Assembly (NCBI RefSeq): GCF_030345095.1 | Contig: NZ_CP128360.1 | Coordinates: 248,001-312,000, forward strand | Direction of reading: 5' to 3' | Length of the DNA stretch: 64,000 bases | DNA from: Solwaraspora sp. WMMA2056 | GTDB lineage: Bacteria > Actinomycetota > Actinomycetes > Mycobacteriales > Micromonosporaceae | In this document: piece after piece, positions 15,434-26,073 of the stretch | Layout of the letters: every line of letters begins with the position of its first letter | Position numbering within the stretch: position 1 is the first letter of the stretch | Notes under the pieces: generated by a model | The model's database searches: none | What the model saw: only the letters and a program-made list of their open reading frames with translations | Told to the model about the DNA's origin: nothing | Program-made: the position numbers and the translations under genes

Positions 15434-17116
15434 TCAGCGGCGGCCGACGGTGAGGACAGGCTTGGTGACCTCGGCGTAGAAGTCATTGCCCTTGTCGTCG
15501 ACGACGATGAACGCCGGGAAGTCCTCCACCTCGATCTTCCAGATGGCCTCCATGCCCAGCTCCGGGTATTCGAGGACCTCGACGTGCCGGATGCAGTCCT
15601 GGGCCAGCCGGGCCGCCGGGCCGCCGATCGAGCCGAGGTAGAAGCCGCCGTGCGTACCGCAGGAGCGGGTGACCTGCGCGGACCGGTTGCCCTTGGCGAG
15701 CATGATGTGCGAGCCGCCGGCGGCCTGGAACTTCTCCACGTAGGCGTCCATCCGCCCGGCGGTGGTCGGGCCGAACGAGCCGGACGCGTACCCCTCGGGG
15801 GTCTTCGCCGGACCGGCGTAGTAGACGGCGTGGTCGCGCAGGTACTGCGGCATCGGCTCACCGGCGTCCAGCCGCTCGGCGATCTTCGCGTGCGCGATGT
15901 CCCGGGCGACGACCAGCGGGCCGGTCAGCGACAGCCGGGTCTTCACCGGGTACTTCGACAACTCGGCGCGGATCTCGGCCATCGGCCGGTTCAGGTCGAC
16001 GCGGACCACGTCGGCGTCGGCGGACTGATCGGCGGCGAGGGTCTCGTCGGTGACGTCGGGCAGGAAGCGGGCCGGGTCGGTCTCCAGCTTCTCCAGCCAC
16101 ACCCCGGACGGGGTGATCTTGGCGACGGCCTGCCGGTCGGCGGAGCAGGAGACGGCGATCGCCACCGGGCAGGAGGCACCGTGCCGGGGCAGCCGCACCA
16201 CCCGTACGTCGTGGCAGAAGTACCGCCCGCCGAACTGCGCGCCGATGCCGAACTGGCGGGTCAGTTCGAGCACCTGCGCCTCCAGCTCGACGTCGCGGAA
16301 GCCGTGGGCGCCGATGCTGCCGCTGGTCGGCAGGTTGTCCAGGTACTTGGCGCTGGCGTACTTGGCGGTCTTGAGCGCGAACTCAGCCGACGTGCCACCG
16401 ACGACGATCGCCAGGTGGTACGGCGGGCAGGCTGACGTGCCGATCAGCCGCAGCTTCTCCTCCAGGAACTGCATCATCCGGGTCGGGTTCAGCAGCGCCT
16501 TGGTTTCCTGGTAGAGGTACGACTTGTTGGCCGAGCCGCCGCCCTTGGCCATGAACAGGAACTTGTACGCGTCCGGCTGACCGCCCGGGTCCTCGGCGTA
16601 CAGCTCGATCTGGGCCGGCAGGTTGGTCCCGGTGTTGCGCTCCTCCCACATGGTGATCGGCGCGAGCTGCGAGTAGCGCAGGTTGAGTTTGGTGTACGCC
16701 TCGTACACGCCCTGGGCGATGGCCCGTTCGTCGGTGCCGTCGGTGAGCACGTGCCGGCCGCGTTTGCCCATCACGATCGCGGTGCCGGTGTCCTGACACA
16801 TCGGCAGCACCCCGCCAGCGGCGATGTTGGCGTTGCGCAGCAGATCGAGGGCGACGAACCGGTCGTTGGGGGACGCCTGGGGGTCGTCAAGGATCGCCCT
16901 CAGCTGAGCCAGGTGCGCCGGGCGCAGATAGTGAGCAATGTCATGCATCGCCTCGGCCGTCAGTGCCGTGAGCACCGCCGGATCGATGGTGAGGAACCGG
17001 CGATTTCCCGGCCCGTGCACCACGTCGACGCCTTCGTCGCTGATCAGGCGGTATTCCGTGAGGTCGTCCCCGGTGGGCAGCAGCGGGACGTGGGAGAACG
17101 GGGCGGCACTGCTCAT
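15434..17116 (-). CDS. fumA: Fumarate hydratase, class I
   Basis: A 560-residue class I (iron–sulfur) fumarase that interconverts fumarate and malate in the citric acid cycle. The N-terminal domain has [15 protein letters not shown] near residue 105, [13 protein letters not shown] near 196 and [18 protein letters not shown] near 233. The C-terminal beta domain has [16 protein letters not shown] and [20 protein letters not shown]. Cysteines for the 4Fe-4S cluster are in the CQD, SACPP and SCGTHGG regions. ATG 17116 is chosen over an earlier in-frame start that would run into upstream repeat DNA. It also completes the fate of fumarate from tyrosine breakdown. Confidence 0.93.
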   Translation of the reverse strand: MSSAAPFSHVPLLPTGDDLTEYRLISDEGVDVVHGPGNRRFLTIDPAVLTALTAEAMHDIAHYLRPAHLAQLRAILDDPQASPNDRFVALDLLRNANIAAGGVLPMCQDTGTAIVMGKRGRHVLTDGTDERAIAQGVYEAYTKLNLRYSQLAPITMWEERNTGTNLPAQIELYAEDPGGQPDAYKFLFMAKGGGSANKSYLYQETKALLNPTRMMQFLEEKLRLIGTSACPPYHLAIVVGGTSAEFALKTAKYASAKYLDNLPTSGSIGAHGFRDVELEAQVLELTRQFGIGAQFGGRYFCHDVRVVRLPRHGASCPVAIAVSCSADRQAVAKITPSGVWLEKLETDPARFLPDVTDETLAADQSADADVVRVDLNRPMAEIRAELSKYPVKTRLSLTGPLVVARDIAHAKIAERLDAGEPMPQYLRDHAVYYAGPAKTPEGYASGSFGPTTAGRMDAYVEKFQAAGGSHIMLAKGNRSAQVTRSCGTHGGFYLGSIGGPAARLAQDCIRHVEVLEYPELGMEAIWKIEVEDFPAFIVVDDKGNDFYAEVTKPVLTVGRR

Positions 17117-17190
17117 GACCGGCAAGCCTAGGCCAGAGAGGGCCGCACCAACCAACCCCCCGGTCACCCCCCACGCCACCCGCCCAAGAT

Positions 17191-17258
17191 CCCGACGATC
17201 TTGCACTTATCGTTGAACATTTCGGACAAATCTTCGCGATAACTGCAAGATCGTCGGG
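17191..17258. repeat. Palindromic repeat, copy 1 (GATCTTGC…CGATAA family)
   Basis: Arms at 17191-17212 and 17237-17258 match at 21 of 22 positions (core GACGATCTTGCA / TGCAAGATCGTC, inner TTATCG / CGATAA). The loop contains GGACAAATCTTC. A solitary half-arm GCAAGATCGTCGGG recurs at 17275-17288. The same architecture and loop appear at 44336-44419. It follows the 3' end of the gene at 17301 and may also serve as its terminator. Confidence 0.8.
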
Positions 17259-17300
17259 AAGGGCGGGGCGGGGGGCAAGATCGTCGGGGAGGGGGTGGAC

Positions 17301-18716
17301 TCAGCCGTCCTTGCTGCCGTCGCCGGGGCAGGACTCCTGCTTCACGCCGCCGCAGGTGGGTCCGGGGTCGACGCCACCTGGGCCGGTGACGGCGGGCGCC
17401 GGCAGGTCAGCTCCGGCGAACCTGACGTAGCCGATCTCCCGGCCCTCGCCGATGACCATGCCGGCCGGCCCCACGGCCTTGACCTCGGCCGAGGTACGCA
17501 GATTGGCCAGCTCGGTGCCGGTGGCCGGATCAAGGGCCACCACCCGGTCGGGTTTACGGGTGGTCACCAGGGCGGCGTACCGGGTGAGGGCGATCTGCGC
17601 GTCGTCGTCGATGTCCCGGGTCCACGCCGGGGTGGTGGTCGGCAGGGCGTACGCCTGGAGGGTGGCGCCGTCGGCGGAGCGGGCCAACGCGTACCGGTCG
17701 TCGACGGCCCGCAGCTCCTGCCCGGCGGCACCGGTCCACAGCACCCGCCCGTCGTGGGCGTCGATGACGGTCTCCCGCATGTCGGGGGCGACACCCGCCA
17801 GGACGTTGGGGCCGCCGGTGGGGTTGTGCCGCTGGGCGCAACCGGTACGGTCGGCGGTCCGCAGGTTGATCCCGGCCCGTTGCCACACCGGCAGCGCGGT
17901 CACCGGGTCGTTGGCGGTGGCGGTGTAGTAGCAGGCGCCGTCGCGCGGGGTGGCGACCAGGGTGAAGACCCGACCGCCGAGCACCACGATCCGTTCGTGC
18001 TGCTCCTCCTTCAGCTCCTGCAGCACCTTGCCGGTCCGGGTCTCCACGACATGGATCTTGCCGTCGATCGGGAAGCCGAGCGCGGCCGGCAGGTTCTGCG
18101 GGCCGCCAGCGTCGTCGGCGACGCCGCGGGCGGTCAACGGTCGACTGGTGAGCAGCTGCGGATTGTCGGCGAAGAGCACGAGACCCATGCCGGGCAGTTG
18201 GGCGGTCCATCGTGGCTGCTGCCCGCGCGGATCCCAGGCCCGCAGGGTGCAGTCACGCGGGCCGGCGCATTCGACGTCGAGCAGCGCGTTGCGGTAGGTC
18301 CAGACGGCGACGGCGGCCTCGTCGCGGCGCAGCAGGGCACCGGTCGCCGGGTTCAGCACCTGGTAGCCGTCGACCAGCAGGGTACCGGCGACGACGACCT
18401 GGTCGGTGCCGGTGCCGGCGACGGCGGCCCAGTCGGCCTTGTGCTCCCAGACCTGGTTGCCGGAGGTGATGCTGCGCCCTTCGACGGTCAGCCGGTGTTC
18501 GACGATGACGGCCCGGTCGGTGACGGTGATGCTCTGCGGTGCGCCGTCGACCCGCTGCTGCCAGGTGACGTCGGGGTCAGCGAGGGGTCGGCTGCGGTTG
18601 ACCCAGTCCCACAGGCCGGGGAACGGGTTCCAGACGCCGGTGGCGGCGAGCACGATGACCACGACGAGCGCGAAGGCCAGATAGCACTTCACGCACGGCG
18701 CGCTCCCCTTCGCCAT
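17301..18716 (-). CDS. Membrane-anchored PQQ-like beta-propeller protein
   Basis: A 471-residue protein with a single N-terminal membrane anchor (residues 12-28) and a large extracytoplasmic domain of quinoprotein-like propeller blades. Blade motifs include YQVLNPATGALLRRD, HVVETRTGKVLQELKE, VIDAHDGRVLWTGA and VVALDPATGTELANL. Paired cysteines (VECAGPRDC; TCGGVKQESC) suggest disulphides. It is a paralogue in design of the gene at 27656. No catalytic function can be assigned; such proteins are usually annotated as PQQ-binding-like without evidence of PQQ use. Confidence 0.8.
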   Translation of the reverse strand: MAKGSAPCVKCYLAFALVVVIVLAATGVWNPFPGLWDWVNRSRPLADPDVTWQQRVDGAPQSITVTDRAVIVEHRLTVEGRSITSGNQVWEHKADWAAVAGTGTDQVVVAGTLLVDGYQVLNPATGALLRRDEAAVAVWTYRNALLDVECAGPRDCTLRAWDPRGQQPRWTAQLPGMGLVLFADNPQLLTSRPLTARGVADDAGGPQNLPAALGFPIDGKIHVVETRTGKVLQELKEEQHERIVVLGGRVFTLVATPRDGACYYTATANDPVTALPVWQRAGINLRTADRTGCAQRHNPTGGPNVLAGVAPDMRETVIDAHDGRVLWTGAAGQELRAVDDRYALARSADGATLQAYALPTTTPAWTRDIDDDAQIALTRYAALVTTRKPDRVVALDPATGTELANLRTSAEVKAVGPAGMVIGEGREIGYVRFAGADLPAPAVTGPGGVDPGPTCGGVKQESCPGDGSKDG

Positions 18717-18773
18717 CGGGCCACGGTATCGGTCGGGTCCGGCCCCGACCGCCCATCGACCTAAATGCCCCTT

Positions 18774-20003
18774 TTAGGCGTGTCGGGGTACATTCATGCG
18801 CGGCACCCGGAGTTGTCGCCACAGCAGCATGGTCGCGACCAGCGACAACGCCCCGAAACCAGCCATCACCAGCCCCGGCGCCAGCCACTGCGCCACCAGC
18901 CCGGCGCCACCGGCCGCCAGCCCCTGCCCGGTCATCATCCCCATGTGCGACAGCCCGAACGCCTGGCCGCGCCGATCCGCCGGCACCGCGTCCAGGAACC
19001 GTCGGGCCAACCCCAGATGGTACGAGAACCCGAACGTCGCCACCCCGAACAGCACCGCCGCCACCAGCAGCCCGATGTCGGCGACAAAGGCCAGCATCGG
19101 CACCCCGAGCAGCAGCGCCAACCACGGCGTCAACGCCTCCCGGCGGGCCGGCGCCGTCCACCGCCCGATCACCAGATCCCCCAGCAGCATCCCGGCGGCA
19201 CCGGCCATGAACAGCACCCCGGCCCCCTCGCCACCGGTGTACGGCACCACCACCCCCTCCGCCCCGACCAGCAGCGAACCGGGCAGCCACTGCGCCAGCA
19301 GCAGCCCGCGTACCGGGCGGTCGGCCAGCAACTGCCGGTTGACCCGCCAGGTCTCGCGGACCGCGCCCGGCCGCGCCACCCCGGCCACCGCGACCGTCCG
19401 AGGTGGCCGGTCGGTCAGCCCGAACCGGATCAACGCCGCCGAGGTCAGGCAGGTCGCGGCCGTGATCCAGAGGGCACCGTACGGGCCCAGCAGGCCGATC
19501 AGCGCCCCGCCGACGGCGAACCCGAGGACCTGGGTGGCACCGGCGGTGACGGTGAACAACGCCCGCCCCAGCACGTACCGGTCTCCGGCCAGCAGATCCG
19601 GCAGCAGGGCGGCCCGCATCGCCGACGACACCGGGGTGAACAGCCCGACGACGAACACCAGCGCCAACGCGCCACCGGGCGACAGCACACCGAGCGCCAG
19701 CACCGCCACCATGGCCACCCGGACCAGGTCGTAGCCGACCATCACGGCCCGTGGTCGCCACCGGTCGGCGTACGCCAGCAGGAACATGCCGCCGAGCACG
19801 CTGGGCAGGAAACCGGCGACGTACGCCAACGCGGCCAGCAACGGCGAACCCGTACGGTCGTAGATCAGCACCGACAGGGCCAGCATCTTCACCGTCTCGC
19901 CGACCATGAAGATGCCGTAGCTGGCGAAGAGCACCCGGAACTCGCGGACCGTGAACAGGTCCCGGAAGGTCGCCTGCGGGGCCGGCGGCGCACTCGTGGT
20001 CAT
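18774..20003 (-). CDS. MFS transporter
   Basis: A 409-residue major facilitator protein with about twelve hydrophobic segments. The loop 2-3 motif region reads GGMFLLAYADRWRPRAVM. ATG 20003 follows from FRDLFTVREFRVLFASYGIF at the usual N-terminal distance. It is divergent from an ArsR-type regulator 82 bp away, the arrangement of drug-export or small-molecule exporters. Substrate unknown. Confidence 0.88.
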   Translation of the reverse strand: MTTSAPPAPQATFRDLFTVREFRVLFASYGIFMVGETVKMLALSVLIYDRTGSPLLAALAYVAGFLPSVLGGMFLLAYADRWRPRAVMVGYDLVRVAMVAVLALGVLSPGGALALVFVVGLFTPVSSAMRAALLPDLLAGDRYVLGRALFTVTAGATQVLGFAVGGALIGLLGPYGALWITAATCLTSAALIRFGLTDRPPRTVAVAGVARPGAVRETWRVNRQLLADRPVRGLLLAQWLPGSLLVGAEGVVVPYTGGEGAGVLFMAGAAGMLLGDLVIGRWTAPARREALTPWLALLLGVPMLAFVADIGLLVAAVLFGVATFGFSYHLGLARRFLDAVPADRRGQAFGLSHMGMMTGQGLAAGGAGLVAQWLAPGLVMAGFGALSLVATMLLWRQLRVPRMNVPRHA

Positions 20004-20085
20004 GCGTCGAGCATCCCGGTGCGGCCCCGACCAGCGGTAACCTTTCGGCGTCAGGCGAAAGAGCCAGGTGGGAGCGGGGGCGGCG

Positions 20086-21171
20086 GTGCGGATCGAGGTG
20101 AGCTCCGGCGACCTGGCGGCCAGTCGGTTCGGGATCTCCCCGCTGGGCGAGACGATGGCCGCGCTGCGGCTGTTCGCCGGCACCCATCCGGCCGGGCCGC
20201 TGCTGCCCTGGGTGGGCCGCCACCGGGACCGCTACGCCGCGCTGCGCCGCGCCCAGCCGGGCATCACGGCGATCCGGGCGCTGTACCGGCGCAACGGCTA
20301 CAATGCCGACTTCGTCCAGCCACCACCGGACGGGGTCGGGTTGAGCTTCGCCGACCAGCTCGCGGTGGTCCGCCGTACCCCGCTGGACCAGGCCCGCGAC
20401 GAGATCGCCCGCAGCCTGGCCGGCCGGCCGTTCCCGACCGGGCCCACCGGGCGGCTGCTGGCCGCCGACGATGTCGTCGACCGGCTCGCCGAGGCCATCG
20501 ACGCCGCCTGGCAGGCCCTGATCGCTCCGGACTGGCCCCGGCTGCGGGCGATCCTGGAACGTGACGTCGTCTACCGGGCCGGCCGGCTGACCACGTACGG
20601 CTGGAGCGCCGCGTTGGCCGACCTCGACGCCCGACTGCACTGGGAACCCGACCCGGGCACGATCGTCGTCGACCGGTCCCTGCCGGAGCGGCACCGGCTC
20701 GGCGGGCAGGGGCTGTTGTTCGTCCCGTCGGTCTTCAGCGCCCTGAGCCTGCACCTGGAGCCGCCCTGGCCGTACGCGATCAGCTACCCGGCGCGCGGCG
20801 TCGCCGGACTGTTCGGCCCGCCGCAGGCCGACCGGGCGGCCGACGGGCTGGACCGGCTGATCGGGCCGACCCGGGCGGCCGTGCTGCGCGCGCTGGCGGT
20901 GCCGGCGACCACCAGCCAACTGGTCGCCCAGCTCGGCATGACGTTGGGCACCGTCGGCGGGCACCTGGCCGTACTGCGCGATGCCGGGCTGGTCCGGCGG
21001 GCCCGCACCGGCCGCGCGGTCCGCTACGAACGGACCGCGCTCGGCGACGCGCTCGACGACACCGGCGGGGGCGCGGCCGACGACGCCAGTGGTGCGGTGC
21101 CGCGCCGGGTCCCGTCAGGCACGGCACCGCACCCGGCGGTCAGTGGACCGGGTACTTCCTCGCGCAGCTGA
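20086..21171 (+). CDS. ArsR-type winged-helix regulator with large N-terminal domain
   Basis: A 361-residue regulator. The N-terminal ~250 residues (EVSSGDLAASRFGISPLGET at the start) form a domain like DUF5937. The C-terminal winged helix is LIGPTRAAVLRALAVPATTS, then QLVAQLGMTLGTVGGHLAVL and RDAGLVRRARTGRAVRYE. Such proteins commonly control a neighbouring MFS exporter, here the divergent gene. GTG 20086 (with GGGAG upstream) fits the family N-terminus better than GTG 20068. The last 40 residues are disordered. Confidence 0.82.
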   Translation: MRIEVSSGDLAASRFGISPLGETMAALRLFAGTHPAGPLLPWVGRHRDRYAALRRAQPGITAIRALYRRNGYNADFVQPPPDGVGLSFADQLAVVRRTPLDQARDEIARSLAGRPFPTGPTGRLLAADDVVDRLAEAIDAAWQALIAPDWPRLRAILERDVVYRAGRLTTYGWSAALADLDARLHWEPDPGTIVVDRSLPERHRLGGQGLLFVPSVFSALSLHLEPPWPYAISYPARGVAGLFGPPQADRAADGLDRLIGPTRAAVLRALAVPATTSQLVAQLGMTLGTVGGHLAVLRDAGLVRRARTGRAVRYERTALGDALDDTGGGAADDASGAVPRRVPSGTAPHPAVSGPGTSSRS

Positions 21172-21342
21172 TCGTCCGGCTGTTCCAGACGTGGCGCGAA
21201 CGGTGTCGGCACCCCGTGGCCCAGCACCGCGACCACGGCCGACATGCAATGGGCACCGTACGATCGAGGGCCGTCACTGTCGCCTCGTGCCGGCAGCGGC
21301 GCGGCGCGATCAACCGCTGGACAACCCCGCCGACCTGCGTGA

Positions 21343-21870
21343 TCAATCCGGACGAGGCGCCGGCGGCACCGCAGCCGGCGGCGGGCCGTCCGCCGCCGCC
21401 GACACCAACGGCAGGACGCGGTACGGGATCTGCTGCGCCAGGGCGATGATCGTCGACGCCCGGCGGATCCCTTCGTAGGCGAGGATCTCGTCCAGCACCC
21501 GCTGCAGATCGCTGTTGGACCGGGCCACGATCCGGCACAGCAGGTCACCGGAGCCGGTGATGGTGTGCGCCTCCAGCACCTCCGGGATGGCGCGCAGGTG
21601 CGCCGCGACCGGGCCGTGCCCGTGCCGCTGACCGATCTCCAGGGTGACGAACGACGTCACCGTGAACCCGATCGCCGCCGGTGACACCTGCGGGCCGAAG
21701 CCTTCGATCACGCCCCGGGCGAGCAGCTTGTCCAGCCGGGCCTGGACGGTGCCGCGCGCCACCCGCAGCCGCCGGGAACACTCCAGTACGCCGATCCTCG
21801 GCTCGGCCGCGAGCAGGGCGATCAGGTCAGCGTCCAACCGGTCCAGCTGGACATTCTGCACAGCATCCAT
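21343..21870 (-). CDS. Lrp/AsnC family regulator
   Basis: A 175-residue Lrp/AsnC regulator: HTH LDADLIALLAAEPRIGVLEC, then SRRLRVARGTVQARLDKLL, followed by the RAM ligand-binding domain (VTSFVTLEIGQ; AHTITGSGDLLCRIVARSN). It is divergent from hppD, 122 bp away, and is likely an amino-acid-responsive regulator of tyrosine breakdown. The 20-residue C-terminal tail is Pro/Ala-rich. Confidence 0.9.
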   Translation of the reverse strand: MDAVQNVQLDRLDADLIALLAAEPRIGVLECSRRLRVARGTVQARLDKLLARGVIEGFGPQVSPAAIGFTVTSFVTLEIGQRHGHGPVAAHLRAIPEVLEAHTITGSGDLLCRIVARSNSDLQRVLDEILAYEGIRRASTIIALAQQIPYRVLPLVSAAADGPPPAAVPPAPRPD

Positions 21871-21889
21871 GGCTTGAGACCCTATCTAA

Positions 21890-21927
21890 TGGGCAGCCTG
21901 ACCAGCATTTCTCCGGACTATTGCCCA
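21890..21927. promoter_or_regulatory. Lrp operator candidate upstream of hppD
   Basis: TGGGCA (21890-21895) and TGCCCA (21922-21927) form an inverted repeat with a 26-bp gap in the region between the Lrp gene and hppD. The spacing is within the range for Lrp-family octamers binding two faces, but the site is short. Confidence 0.35.
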
Positions 21928-21977
21928 GTCCTGCAGAACCGCCCATCCTGCCCTTACCGGCCACCCGCCGGTACTGA

Positions 21978-23159
<1,182 letters not shown>

Positions 23160-23281
23160 GGCGGATGGGCGGTCGGTGAACCGTCGACAGGCTGCGGTGC
23201 CGGCGGGGTCGGTCGTTAAGGTGCCAGGGTGAGCTTGCCCAACGCGCCCCGCCCGGCCGCCCGCTACCCGGGATCCGTCCG

Positions 23282-24229
23282 GTGACGTCGATCTCGCCCG
23301 GCTGGTACAAGGATCCCGCCGATCCGAGCACCCAGCGGTACTGGGACGGCGGTGGCTGGATCGGTGCGCCGCTGCCGGCGGACGCCAGCCCACCGGACGG
23401 GCCACCGCCGGCCGAGGAGCCGCCGAGCCCACCAGCGCAACCTGTGCCGGCCGCCCCGGCTCCGCCGACTCCGGTGGCGGCCCCGCCGGCTCCGGGCTAC
23501 CCGGCCCCACCGCCGGGCTACCCACCGCCTGGATACCCGGCCCCGCCGCCGGGCTACCCACCGCCGGGGTATCCGGCCTACTATCCGCCGGCCGAACCAC
23601 GGCCGCACGGGCTGGCCCTGGCCCCGCTCGGTGCCCGGCTGGCCGCCCGACTGATCGACATCAGCGTGGTACTGCTGCTCAACATCGTCATCAACGGCTG
23701 GTTCGTCTGGCAGTTCGTGGTCGAGTCCTGGCCGGTCTGGGCCGAAATCTGGCAGCGGTCGCTGGCCGGCGACCGGTCCACCGACGGACTGCCGCAGGTC
23801 ACCGAGCGGGCCTCCGGGCTGCAGATGGTGATCATCCTGCTGGCGGCGGCGATCTGGTGGGCGTACGAAGTGCCGGCCGTCGCCAACACCGGCCAGACCC
23901 TCGGCAAGCGGCTGACCCGGCTGAAGGTCGTGCCGGTCGAGCCGGGCGGACAGCTCGGCTTCGCCCGCTCGTTCCGCCGCTGGAACACCCTCGGCCTGCC
24001 CACTCTGTTGTGGATCTGCTGCGTCGGGTTCGTCCTGCAGTTCATCGACTGCGTCTACCTGCTGTTCGACCGCCCGCTGCGGCAGGCGCTGCACGACAAG
24101 TCGGCGCGCACCGTCGTGGTGCAACTGCCGGCCGGCGTACCGGCGAGCGCGGTCGGCACCGGCGGCGCTGGCGGCACCGGGGTGGACAAGCCGGCCGCTG
24201 ACCGCGACACTCCCGGAAGTTCAGCATGA
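23282..24229 (+). CDS. DUF2510–RDD family membrane protein
   Basis: A 315-residue protein. Residues 5-30 are a DUF2510 domain (SPGWYKDPADPSTQRYWDGG). Residues 35-105 are a Pro-rich linker of near-perfect PGYPxPPPGYPPPGYPAPP repeats. An RDD domain follows, with three membrane helices and its R and D residues (LGARLAARLIDISVVLLL; GQTLGKRLTRLKVVP; FDRPLRQALHDKSARTVVV). GTG 23282 starts at the DUF2510 domain. It ends four bases after an ATG belonging to the next gene, suggesting coupling. Function unknown. Confidence 0.85.
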   Translation: MTSISPGWYKDPADPSTQRYWDGGGWIGAPLPADASPPDGPPPAEEPPSPPAQPVPAAPAPPTPVAAPPAPGYPAPPPGYPPPGYPAPPPGYPPPGYPAYYPPAEPRPHGLALAPLGARLAARLIDISVVLLLNIVINGWFVWQFVVESWPVWAEIWQRSLAGDRSTDGLPQVTERASGLQMVIILLAAAIWWAYEVPAVANTGQTLGKRLTRLKVVPVEPGGQLGFARSFRRWNTLGLPTLLWICCVGFVLQFIDCVYLLFDRPLRQALHDKSARTVVVQLPAGVPASAVGTGGAGGTGVDKPAADRDTPGSSA

Positions 24230-24243
24230 CAGGAGGCCCCCCG

Positions 24244-25335
24244 ATGCCCCCCTCGCTCGGTCTGACCCGCGCCGACCTCGACGCGCTGCCCAGTTACGTA
24301 CCGGGTCGCAGCCCGGTGGACCTGGCCCGGGAGCTCGGCCTGCCCGAGGCGATCAAGCTGGCCAGCAACGAGGTGCCGTTCGGGCCGCTGCCCGGCGTCG
24401 TCGAGGCGGTGGCGCAGGCGGCGGCGTCGACGCACCGCTACCCCGACATGGGGGTGCTGGCGTTGCGGGGTGCCCTCGCCGAGCGGCTCGGGGTGGCGGC
24501 GGAGCGGGTCGTCACCGGCTGCGGCTCGGTGGCACTCTGTGAGCACCTGATGCGGGCCAGTTGCCTGCCCGGTGACGAGGTCGTCTACTCGTGGCGGTCG
24601 TTCGAGGCGTACCCGATCATCGCCGCGACCACGGCGGCGAACAGCCGCCGGGTGCCGAACACCGCGACCCACGGCCACGACCTGCCGGCGATGGCGGCGG
24701 CGATCACCGAGCAGACCCGGATGGTGCTGGTCTGCAACCCGAACAACCCGACCGGCAGCAGCGTGCGCCGGGCCGAACTGGACCGGTTCGTCGACGCGGT
24801 GCCGGACGACGTGCTGGTGGTGCTGGACGAGGCGTACCGCGAGTTCGTCACCGACCCGGACGTGCCCGACGGCCTCGACGCCTACGGCGACCGGCCCAAC
24901 GTGGTCGTGCTGCGGACGCTGTCCAAGGCGTGGGGGCTGGCCGGGCTGCGGGTCGGCTACCTGGTCGCGCACCCTGAGGTGGCGTCGGCGGTACGCAAGG
25001 TGGCCACCCCGTTCGGCACCAGCTCGCTGGCGCAGGCAGCGGCGCTGGCCGCGCTCGACCAGGCCGACGAGGTCCGCCGCCGCTGCGACCTGGTGATCGC
25101 CGAACGGGAGCGGGTCACCGAGGCGCTGCGCAAGCTGGTGCCGGACGTGCCGACGAGCCAGGCGAACTTCGTCTGGTTGCCGCTGGGTGAGCGGGCGGCG
25201 GCGTTCGGCGCGGCCTGCGAGGCACGCGGCGTGATCGTGCGCCCGTTCGCTGGCGACGGGGTGCGGGTCACCATCGGTACGCCGGCCGAGAACGACGCGT
25301 TCCTCGCCGCCGCCGAAGTAGCACTCCAGGGCTGA
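24244..25335 (+). CDS. Histidinol-phosphate/aromatic aminotransferase (class I/II)
   Basis: A 363-residue PLP-dependent aminotransferase of the HisC type. Features: KLASNEVPFGPLPGV near residue 37, CNPNNPTGSS near 164, DEAYREF near 196, the PLP lysine in TLSKAWGLAGLRVGY near 223, and the terminal arginine region VIVRPFAGDGVRVTIG. ATG 24244 has AGGAGG at 24231-24236; the ATG at 24226 overlapping the previous stop is less well placed. HisC-like enzymes away from his operons often act on aromatic amino acids, so next to hppD it may produce 4-hydroxyphenylpyruvate from tyrosine (inference). Confidence 0.88.
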   Translation: MPPSLGLTRADLDALPSYVPGRSPVDLARELGLPEAIKLASNEVPFGPLPGVVEAVAQAAASTHRYPDMGVLALRGALAERLGVAAERVVTGCGSVALCEHLMRASCLPGDEVVYSWRSFEAYPIIAATTAANSRRVPNTATHGHDLPAMAAAITEQTRMVLVCNPNNPTGSSVRRAELDRFVDAVPDDVLVVLDEAYREFVTDPDVPDGLDAYGDRPNVVVLRTLSKAWGLAGLRVGYLVAHPEVASAVRKVATPFGTSSLAQAAALAALDQADEVRRRCDLVIAERERVTEALRKLVPDVPTSQANFVWLPLGERAAAFGAACEARGVIVRPFAGDGVRVTIGTPAENDAFLAAAEVALQG

Positions 25336-25405
25336 CGGGGCACGGAGCGGAACTCGCACCCCATAAACGCCGAAAACGGTCACCGCGTCAGTTACCGTTT
25401 GTAAC

Positions 25406-25984
25406 ATGCGCAGACTGTCGGTGTGGATCGGGCTCGCGGTGCTGGCCGGATCGATGCTGCCGCTGCCGATGCCGATGACCGTCGGCACGGCGGCAGCGGG
25501 ACCGATGGTGGCCGCCGCCGCGCCGAAGTGGCTGCCCGCCCTGGCCGCCCGGCAGCAGACCCTCAGCATCACGGTCCCCGCGACCCGCAGCTACGGTGCC
25601 GGTTTCCGGGGCTCGACGATCGGCGGCCAGCTGGGCACCGTGACGGTCCGGGACTTCCGGTCGATCAGCCCGAACGTCTGGGTGGCCACCGTCTCGTCCA
25701 GCTTGTACACCACCGGTGGGGCGACGCCGCCGGAGACGATCGGCAACGGTCAGGTCTCCTACTGGTCGGGCCCGGCCACCAGCACCAGCGGTGGCGGCAC
25801 GCGGGTGCCCGGCCAGCCGACCAGCGCTGCGGCCGTGGTGCTCAGCGTGCCCCGGACCGCCTTCAGCAAGACGTCGGGCAACGCGAACAACACAGTGGCC
25901 TGGAACCCGACGGTGTCGATCGCGGTACCCACCGGCGCGATCGCCGGCGCCTACACCGGGACGATCACCCACTCGGTCGCGTGA
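25406..25984 (+). CDS. Secreted WxL-like surface protein
   Basis: A 192-residue exported protein: signal peptide ending near residue 31, then a compact beta domain. Its body (LGTVTVRDFRSISPNVWVAT, then VSYWSGPATST, VPRTAFSKTSGNAN and IAGAYTGTITHSVA at the end) is clearly paralogous to the next gene. The layout, two short beta proteins followed by a DUF916-like membrane protein, resembles WxL surface-protein loci of Firmicutes. That assignment is an inference; no exact WxL motif is claimed. Confidence 0.65.
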   Translation: MRRLSVWIGLAVLAGSMLPLPMPMTVGTAAAGPMVAAAAPKWLPALAARQQTLSITVPATRSYGAGFRGSTIGGQLGTVTVRDFRSISPNVWVATVSSSLYTTGGATPPETIGNGQVSYWSGPATSTSGGGTRVPGQPTSAAAVVLSVPRTAFSKTSGNANNTVAWNPTVSIAVPTGAIAGAYTGTITHSVA

Positions 25985-26073
25985 GCGGCTCGACGACCGC
26001 CGACAGCGCCAATCAGATGCTTTGGCCGATTTGCCGACTAAGCGGCGGCAAAAGGGCAATTAGCGTGTGTCGC

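Noticed and set aside
23480-23585. Regular repeats as a possible CRISPR array
   Set aside because: In-frame Pro-rich PGYP repeats of the DUF2510–RDD linker, with no unique spacers.
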